From CAJQQK01 sp051010015 (GTDB lineage: Bacteria; Pseudomonadota; Alphaproteobacteria; Rhizobiales; Hyphomicrobiaceae), in contig JBPCVZ010000415.1 in NCBI GenBank assembly GCA_051010015.1, positions 1 through 19,945 of the forward strand: DNA of 19,945 nt, in the 5' to 3' direction. Shown piece after piece: positions 15,721 to 19,945 of the stretch. The translations under genes and the position numbers were made by a program. Each line of letters starts with the position of its first letter. Positions within the stretch are counted from its first letter, which is position 1. The notes under the pieces were generated by a model that made no database searches, had not been told where the DNA came from, and saw only the letters and a program-made list of their open reading frames with translations.

Positions 15721-16674
15721 ATGGCTCAGACATCGGATGCGCATGGCGCCGAGGACACGCAAAGCAGTGAGGCTGAGACCGGAACGGTCTCCGCGCTGCA
15801 GAAGGCCCACATTCTCGCCGAGGCGCTGCCCAACATGCTGCAGTACGACGAGCAGACCGTCGTCGTGAAATTCGGCGGCCATGCGATGGGCGACGCGGCG
15901 CTGTCCGATGCTTTTGCCAAGGACATCGTCTACCTCAAACAATCCGGAGTGAATCCAATTGTGGTGCACGGCGGCGGGCCGCAGATCGCGGCGATGCTCA
16001 AGAAGCTCGAGATCAAGTCCGAGTTCGTCAACGGTCTGCGCGTCACCGACAAGCCAACCGTCGATGTCGTCGAGATGGTGCTTGCCGGCGCGATCAACAA
16101 GGAGATCGTGTCCGCCATAAACCGGCAGGGCGGCAAGGCTGTCGGGATTTGCGGCAAGGACGCCAACCTGATGATCGCCAAGCGGATCACCGAGATGGCC
16201 GATCCCGAATCGAACCTTATGAAGGCGGTCGACATCGGCTACGTCGGCGAGCCGATCAGCGTCAACCCGCACATTGTCGACGTGATCTCGAACTCCGACC
16301 TGATCCCCGTTGTCGCTCCGATTGGCGTGACCCGCGATGGCCAGACGTTGAATATCAATGCCGATACCTTTGCCTCGGCGCTGGCCGTTGGGACAAAAGC
16401 CAAGCGGTTGTTACTGCTGACAGATGTCGCCGGCGTGCTCGACAAGTCCGGCGAACTCGTTCCGGAGCTGACGGTCGAGACGGCACAGACATTGATCCGC
16501 GACGGGACGATCAGCGGCGGCATGATCCCGAAGATCGAAGGGTGCATCGACGTCGTCGAAGGCGGTGTCGAGGCGGTCGTCATTATCAACGGCAAGGTGG
16601 CGCACTGCGTGCTGCTCGAATTGCTGACCGAGCATGGCGCCGGCACCATGGTGCGCATGGCCGATGCTGACTGA
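15721..16674 (+). CDS. argB: Acetylglutamate kinase
   Basis: 317 aa. ArgB phosphorylates N-acetyl-L-glutamate, the second step of arginine synthesis, in the cytoplasm. It shows the amino acid kinase motifs VVKFGGHAMGD (48-58), VVHGGGPQI (81-89), GLRVTD (105-110), then LNINADTFASALA and GGMIPKIEGC near the C terminus. Ends HGAGTMVRMADAD. The core is full length; the first 24 or so residues form an acidic extension slightly longer than usual (relatives are near 300 aa). The ATG at 15721 has an AAGGA about 15 nt upstream, so ribosome binding is not ideal; no better in-frame start was seen. It is followed 39 nt later by a pyrimidine 5'-nucleotidase, a pair conserved in Hyphomicrobiales. Confidence 0.97.
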   Translation: MAQTSDAHGAEDTQSSEAETGTVSALQKAHILAEALPNMLQYDEQTVVVKFGGHAMGDAALSDAFAKDIVYLKQSGVNPIVVHGGGPQIAAMLKKLEIKSEFVNGLRVTDKPTVDVVEMVLAGAINKEIVSAINRQGGKAVGICGKDANLMIAKRITEMADPESNLMKAVDIGYVGEPISVNPHIVDVISNSDLIPVVAPIGVTRDGQTLNINADTFASALAVGTKAKRLLLLTDVAGVLDKSGELVPELTVETAQTLIRDGTISGGMIPKIEGCIDVVEGGVEAVVIINGKVAHCVLLELLTEHGAGTMVRMADAD

Positions 16675-16713
16675 GCTTTAGCAAAGACCGGTGCCCAAAG
16701 GAGATCCAATCAC

Positions 16714-17421
16714 ATGAGCCGCGGTTTTGACGATACGCAGACGTGGGTCTTCGACCTCGACAACACGCTCTATCCCGCCGACAGCAACCTTTTCGCCCAG
16801 ATCGACGTCAAGATGGGGGAGTTCATTGCGCAATACCTCGGCGTGTCGATGGAGCGCGCGAGGTATCTCCAGAAGAACTATTATCGACAGTACGGCACGA
16901 CGCTGTCGGGACTGATGAAGGTCCACAACATGGACCCGACGGACTTCCTCGACTACGTGCACGACATCGACCTCGCTCCGATCCCGGAACATCCCGAACT
17001 CGCCGAGGCGATCGCATCCCTGCCGGGCAAGAAGTACATCTTCACGGCCGGCTCGCGCCGACACGCCGAGAACGTCGCTGGGAAAATTGGCGTGCTGCAC
17101 CTTTTCGACGACATCATGGATATCGTCGACACGTCGTTTGTCGCGAAAGAGCAGGCGGCCGCGTATGACGCGTTTCTGAAGCGGCACGGCGTTGATCCCA
17201 AGCAGGCGGCGATGTTCGAAGACATGCCGCACAACCTGTTGCCCGCGCATATGCTCGGCATGACCACGACGCTGGTACACTCGAGCTACGTCGACCATCC
17301 GGTGCAGCTTAAAATCCGCGAATGGTCCGAGCCGCCCGAGCACGTCCATCACATGACGGAGGACCTGCATGGGTTCCTGCGCGACGTGCCGCTCGCTCAG
17401 ATCGGCGGACGGGAGGCGTAG
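16714..17421 (+). CDS. HAD-family pyrimidine 5'-nucleotidase (SDT1/PyrN type)
   Basis: 235-aa haloacid dehalogenase-superfamily phosphatase. Motif I FDLDNTLYP (13-21) carries nucleophile Asp14 and acid/base Asp16, motif II FTAGS (110-114, where relatives have FTNG), Lys145 is motif III, and motif IV FEDMPHNL (168-175) gives Glu169/Asp170. The DLDNTLYP start with the helical cap is characteristic of the pyrimidine 5'-nucleotidase group that removes phosphate from UMP/CMP. AAAGGAG precedes the ATG by about 8 nt. It follows argB closely and is likely cotranscribed. In related genomes dapD usually comes next; here a reverse-strand methyltransferase lies 17 nt beyond the stop. The last 29 bases recur imperfectly at 18381-18409. 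Confidence 0.93.
   Translation: MSRGFDDTQTWVFDLDNTLYPADSNLFAQIDVKMGEFIAQYLGVSMERARYLQKNYYRQYGTTLSGLMKVHNMDPTDFLDYVHDIDLAPIPEHPELAEAIASLPGKKYIFTAGSRRHAENVAGKIGVLHLFDDIMDIVDTSFVAKEQAAAYDAFLKRHGVDPKQAAMFEDMPHNLLPAHMLGMTTTLVHSSYVDHPVQLKIREWSEPPEHVHHMTEDLHGFLRDVPLAQIGGREA
17393..17421 (+). repeat. Left copy of a 29-bp imperfect direct repeat (3' end of the nucleotidase gene)
   Basis: The last eight amino-acid codons plus stop of the nucleotidase gene lie here. It matches 18381-18409 at 24 of 29 positions without gaps, sharing TCGCTCAGAT, GGCG, CG and GAGGCGTA. The two copies enclose the methyltransferase gene. Confidence 0.55.
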
Positions 17422-17438
17422 AGCGTGCTTTGTAACGT

Positions 17439-18239
17439 TCAGGTATCGACTGACTTAAACTTACGGGCCCGAACGTGAAGGAAGATCGGGGCGACCCGCG
17501 TGTCTGCGACTTTCGGAAATGCCTTTGCCACCTCTTCGCTTGGCCTGGGCTCTCCGAACTCCTCGATTGTGAGGCCGGCCGAGCAAATACCATTCACCCA
17601 GTCGCTCAAGGTGCGGTGGAACCTTGGCACGCGAAATGGTTCGACGCCTTTCCGCTCAGTTTCAGTCAATGTAGAGAACCACCACGTTTCAACTTCGCCG
17701 GGTACGCCATCAAAGTAATTGGCGATTTCGACGGCGGTTGTTCGACCGCTCCCATCCCGAATGGTCCTACGCGTCGGTGGCACGAAGCAGGGGTGCAGAA
17801 TCGAGAACTGAACAAAGCCGCTCGGCCGAAGGACACGGCCAATTTCGGACAACGCACGGTCTTGGCTTGCCATATCCATCAACGACATGAAGGCCGTAAC
17901 GAAGTCGAACGAACCATCTGAAAAATCTAGCTTCGTGCCATCACCAACCACGAAGTCAATGCCGAGCGGAGCACGCTTCTCTGCCTCTCTCGCGAAATTG
18001 ACGAAGGTTGGTGCGATATCAATTCCGGTCATCCGGGCCCCGCGCTTTGCAAGCTCACGTGTGTTTGTCCCTTCTCCGCATCCAACATCGAGACCTTCCA
18101 TCTCTGATATCGGCGGTAGCATGTTCAGAAATGCTGGCGTGTTGAGTGTGTCGCGATAAACATCGCGGCCACTGCGGCTGAGGCGAGTCCACGTCGCGGC
18201 GTTGGCTTCCCAGTACTTTCCTACATCTTCTGTTCGCAT
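17439..18239 (-). CDS. Class I SAM-dependent methyltransferase (Methyltransf_11 type)
   Basis: 266 aa with the Rossmann-fold SAM-binding motif I GLDVGCGEGTNT (49-60), the acidic end of strand 2 MTGIDIAP (70-77), motif II-like VVGDGTKLDFSDGSFDFVTAF (about 97-117) and motif III VLRPSGFVQFSILHP. N-terminal KYWEANAATW resembles small-molecule methyltransferases. Substrate unknown. Base composition is lower than that of neighbours: a hand count gives 28 G/C in 60 at 17881-17940 and 34 in 60 at 17941-18000, against 37 in 60 in argB at 16141-16200. The gene faces the nucleotidase gene, has a weak ribosome binding site, and lies between two copies of a 29-bp repeat. This fits acquisition by horizontal transfer. 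Confidence 0.88.
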   Translation of the reverse strand: MRTEDVGKYWEANAATWTRLSRSGRDVYRDTLNTPAFLNMLPPISEMEGLDVGCGEGTNTRELAKRGARMTGIDIAPTFVNFAREAEKRAPLGIDFVVGDGTKLDFSDGSFDFVTAFMSLMDMASQDRALSEIGRVLRPSGFVQFSILHPCFVPPTRRTIRDGSGRTTAVEIANYFDGVPGEVETWWFSTLTETERKGVEPFRVPRFHRTLSDWVNGICSAGLTIEEFGEPRPSEEVAKAFPKVADTRVAPIFLHVRARKFKSVDT

Positions 18240-18380
18240 AGCAGCACCGCTTTGACGGGATTATTGATCATGCCACTTCACTCGCGGACCTGCCACGTTT
18301 TCGTGCTCAGCAACGCGAACCGAGCCGACAGTTAGTGCTTCCGAAATACTCCGGATAGAGCCTCAATTCCTGTGCAGGCG

Positions 18381-18409
18381 TCGCTCAGATTGGCGCGCGT
18401 GAGGCGTAA
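18381..18409 (+). repeat. Right copy of the 29-bp imperfect direct repeat
   Basis: Read on the plus strand it encodes AQIGAREA plus stop, against AQIGGREA plus stop at the true nucleotidase end. It also holds the last eight codons and the stop codon of the minus-strand 4Fe-4S gene. Upstream of it the plus strand shows no further likeness to the nucleotidase. Confidence 0.5.
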
Positions 18410-19056
18410 AAGGCCGCCATATGGAATTCGATCTGCTCGGACGGATAGGGCCGGCCAACCGGGCACGCGGCACGGGCCCGGCATCCGTTGCTGCGGCAGG
18501 TCGCTTGGCCGGGTGGTTCTGACAGATAGGCGGCGCAGGCGCCGACGTCGTAGGCCTGCTCTGCGAAGGCGCCAACCGGGCATGCCGAAAGGCACGGTTT
18601 GTCGAAACAGTTGTCACACGGAGAGGGCTGCTGCGGGCGCGGCGGCAGATCAATCGGGTGATCCAACGCCAAGGCGGCGCGGTAGGCATGCCACAGGCCA
18701 TGTTCGGGATGCATGAGAATGCCGAGTGGCGAGGGCGAGACCGCCTCAGCGCGCATCGCCCATTGTTGAAACGGCCGATACGGCTTCGACCACGGATAGA
18801 GCGCCTCGGCACGAAATTCTTCGGCAACTGACGAGACAACGTGCTCGGTCCAAGCATCAAGCGGATCTGGCCCGGGTTCGCGATGCGGGGCGAAAGCACG
18901 CCACATGGCATCACCAGCATTGCCGATCAAAACCAGCATCAGGGCTGAGTCGCGCAAGCCGATTTGCCGGCGGTCGGCCAGGCTCAGCGCAAAGCCACCG
19001 CGCACAATCAGACCATGTGCTTGAACGGCGGCTGCCAGTTCATCGTAACCTTGCAT
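18385..19056 (-). CDS. 4Fe-4S ferredoxin-type protein
   Basis: 223 aa from ATG 19056, which has GGAG 5-6 nt upstream; the frame extends to 19140 but that part lies in the regulatory region. The C-terminal half carries CDNCFDKPCLSACP (Cys147, 150, 155, 159), a classical 4Fe-4S binding pattern, then Cys174, 187, 192 and 198 (ending ACPVG), which could make a second cluster. This layout resembles the ferredoxin half of epoxyqueuosine reductase (QueG)-like proteins, but the cobalamin domain is absent, so it is not QueG. The N-terminal 140 residues show no recognised domain. Probably an electron-transfer or cluster-bearing cytoplasmic protein. It diverges from the ArsR gene, sharing its 118-nt regulatory region. 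Confidence 0.85.
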   Translation of the reverse strand: MQGYDELAAAVQAHGLIVRGGFALSLADRRQIGLRDSALMLVLIGNAGDAMWRAFAPHREPGPDPLDAWTEHVVSSVAEEFRAEALYPWSKPYRPFQQWAMRAEAVSPSPLGILMHPEHGLWHAYRAALALDHPIDLPPRPQQPSPCDNCFDKPCLSACPVGAFAEQAYDVGACAAYLSEPPGQATCRSNGCRARAACPVGRPYPSEQIEFHMAAFYASRAPI

Positions 19057-19111
19057 TGCTGCTCCGCAATCTCTCTGAGGCCGACCGGTACTGAACGAAT
19101 ATAGACCAATA

Positions 19112-19140
19112 TTGACAACCCTAACCAATTGCCATAACAC
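19112..19140 (+). promoter_or_regulatory. Probable promoter of the ArsR-SRPBCC operon
   Basis: A perfect -35 hexamer TTGACA (19112-19117) is followed 15-17 nt later by a weak -10 (CATAAC at 19133-19138 or TAACAC at 19135-19140). The palindrome at 19139-19158 overlaps its downstream edge, as expected if the ArsR protein blocks its own transcription. Confidence 0.5.
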
Positions 19141-19158
19141 TTAACTCATCAGTTAAGT
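19139..19158. promoter_or_regulatory. Palindromic operator for the ArsR-type regulator
   Basis: ACTTAACT and AGTTAAGT form a perfect 8-bp inverted repeat with a 4-nt centre (CATC), 16 nt before the ArsR start codon. AT-rich dyads with spaced arms like this are typical ArsR-family binding sites. It overlaps the likely promoter -10 region or transcription start and may also influence the divergent 4Fe-4S gene. Confidence 0.6.
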
Positions 19159-19174
19159 TTTAAACGGCAAGTGC

Positions 19175-19567
19175 ATGACCGACGCCAACCTCGATACCAC
19201 CTTTCAGGCACTGGCCGACCCGACGCGACGGGCAATCGTCGCGCGGCTGCGGTCCGGCGAGGCGGCGTCGCTGAGCGATCTCGCAGCGCCGTTCGACATG
19301 TCGCTGCCCGGCGTCATCAAACACGTTCGCATTCTGGAAGAGGCCGGGTTGGTCGAGCGCGAAAAGATCGGCAGGACGGTGTTCTGTCAGCTCAATGCGC
19401 AACCAATGGCCGAGGCGATCCGCTGGCTCGAGGAAATGGAGCAGTTCTGGTCCGGCCGACTCGATGCGCTTGCCGAACACGTCGAAGGACTGGCCGAACG
19501 TAGACAGGCCGCACCAAGCAAAGGCAAAGCGGCGCCGGCGCGGTCGAAATCGAAACGGAGGACGTGA
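19175..19567 (+). CDS. ArsR-family HTH transcriptional regulator (SRPBCC-associated type)
   Basis: 130 aa with a winged helix-turn-helix: FQALADPTRRAIVARLRSGE (10-29), recognition region LSDLAAPFDMSLPGVIKHVR (33-52) and wing VEREKIGRTVFCQLN. The metal-sensing ELCVCDL motif of ArsR/SmtB metal sensors is missing, so metals are probably not the signal. The sequence AAPFDMSLPGVIKHVRILEEAGLV is typical of regulators paired with SRPBCC/AHSA1 proteins. The C-terminal tail from about 105 is Lys/Arg/Ala-rich and probably unstructured. The ATG at 19175 has only a weak ribosome binding site (GGCAAG). It likely represses its own operon through the palindrome just upstream. Confidence 0.93.
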   Translation: MTDANLDTTFQALADPTRRAIVARLRSGEAASLSDLAAPFDMSLPGVIKHVRILEEAGLVEREKIGRTVFCQLNAQPMAEAIRWLEEMEQFWSGRLDALAEHVEGLAERRQAAPSKGKAAPARSKSKRRT

Positions 19568-19570
19568 GAC

Positions 19571-19945
19571 GTGAAGGATACCCCGGAAACGACATTGATC
19601 CTGAAGCGGACGTTCAAGGCACCGGTCGAGGTGGTTTACCAGGCGTGGACGCAGGCGGAACAGTTCAGCCGCTGGATGGGCCCCGCCGTCGACATGACCT
19701 GCGCCGTCGAGGCGCACGACGTGCACGTCGGCGGGCGCTATGCCTTCGAGATCACCAGTGCCGACGGCCAGGTGCACGGCGCCAGCGGCCACTTTCGCGA
19801 GGTCGTCGAAAACGAAAGACTGGTGTTCACCTGGACTTGGAACCACGTGCCGGACCACGAGACACTGGTGACGGTCGAGTTCCGCGGCAGTGGCGACGCG
19901 ACGACGATGACCCTGACGCATGAACGGCACAGCTCTGCCGAGAGC
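19571..19945 (+). CDS. SRPBCC/AHSA1 domain protein (cut by window edge)
   Basis: 125 codons visible, open at the right edge. It starts at GTG 19571 with GGAGG 9 nt upstream, 3 nt after the ArsR stop, so the two are one operon. The START-like AHSA1 fold is evident: LILKRTFKAPVEVVYQAWTQ (about 9-28), FSRWMGP, VHVGGRYAFEI, GHFREVVENERLVFTWTW and TLVTVEF followed by TMTLTHERH. Such proteins bind hydrophobic ligands or act in stress responses, and ArsR-SRPBCC pairs are widespread in bacteria; the specific ligand is unknown. Usual length is near 150-165 aa, so only a short C-terminal part is missing. Confidence 0.92.
   Translation, partial: MKDTPETTLILKRTFKAPVEVVYQAWTQAEQFSRWMGPAVDMTCAVEAHDVHVGGRYAFEITSADGQVHGASGHFREVVENERLVFTWTWNHVPDHETLVTVEFRGSGDATTMTLTHERHSSAES

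Noticed and set aside
18385..19056. Annotation as epoxyqueuosine reductase QueG
   Set aside because: Only the ferredoxin-like cysteine clusters resemble it; the protein is too short and lacks the cobalamin-binding domain.
19175..19567. Arsenic or metal resistance role for the ArsR protein
   Set aside because: The metal-binding cysteine motif is missing and the partner gene encodes an SRPBCC protein, not a transporter or arsenate reductase.

Overview
The window looks like chromosomal DNA of an alphaproteobacterium, most likely Hyphomicrobiales (Rhizobiales). It is GC-rich (around 60% or more by eye). Its core is the order rpmH, rnpA, yidC, yihA/engB, argB, pyrimidine 5'-nucleotidase, which is typical of that group. 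No rRNA, tRNA, CRISPR array, transposase or integrase was recognised.

Left part (1-4480), accessory metabolism: the 5' end of an N-acyl-D-amino-acid deacylase type amidohydrolase runs off the left edge on the minus strand. It is followed by an exported cyclase-family (PF04199) protein with a clear hairpin behind its stop codon. Then come a PPOX-family flavoprotein, a DedA-like membrane protein preceded by 10-bp repeats and a run of ten G, and an HSL-type alpha/beta hydrolase.

Centre-left (4597-9361), a tight minus-strand operon: an exported DUF547 protein, a TVP38/TMEM64 (VTT) membrane protein, a MerA/Lpd-like flavin disulfide reductase, and a membrane histidine kinase. The first two junctions overlap by 11 and 14 nt and the third has a 38-nt gap. 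This suggests one envelope or redox module with its own sensor, but no response regulator is nearby.

Centre-right (9536-13068), core translation and membrane biogenesis: a strong-looking promoter leads into rpmH (44 aa, GTG start), then rnpA, yidC and yihA. yidD, often found between rnpA and yidC, is absent.

13078-15414 carries the oddest protein. It has an N-terminal pair of ClpA/ClpB-type N-domain repeats with no AAA+ ATPase, a very long proline-rich linker, a C-terminal globular domain and one transmembrane helix at the extreme C terminus. It lies on the opposite strand, splitting the usual engB-argB neighbourhood.

Right part (15721-19945): argB and a HAD pyrimidine 5'-nucleotidase. Next is a methyltransferase gene of lower GC that appears to be flanked by an imperfect 29-bp direct repeat of the nucleotidase 3' end (24/29 matches), which suggests an insertion. 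Then come a 4Fe-4S protein and, divergently, an ArsR-type regulator with a palindromic operator and its SRPBCC/AHSA1 partner, which is cut by the right edge.
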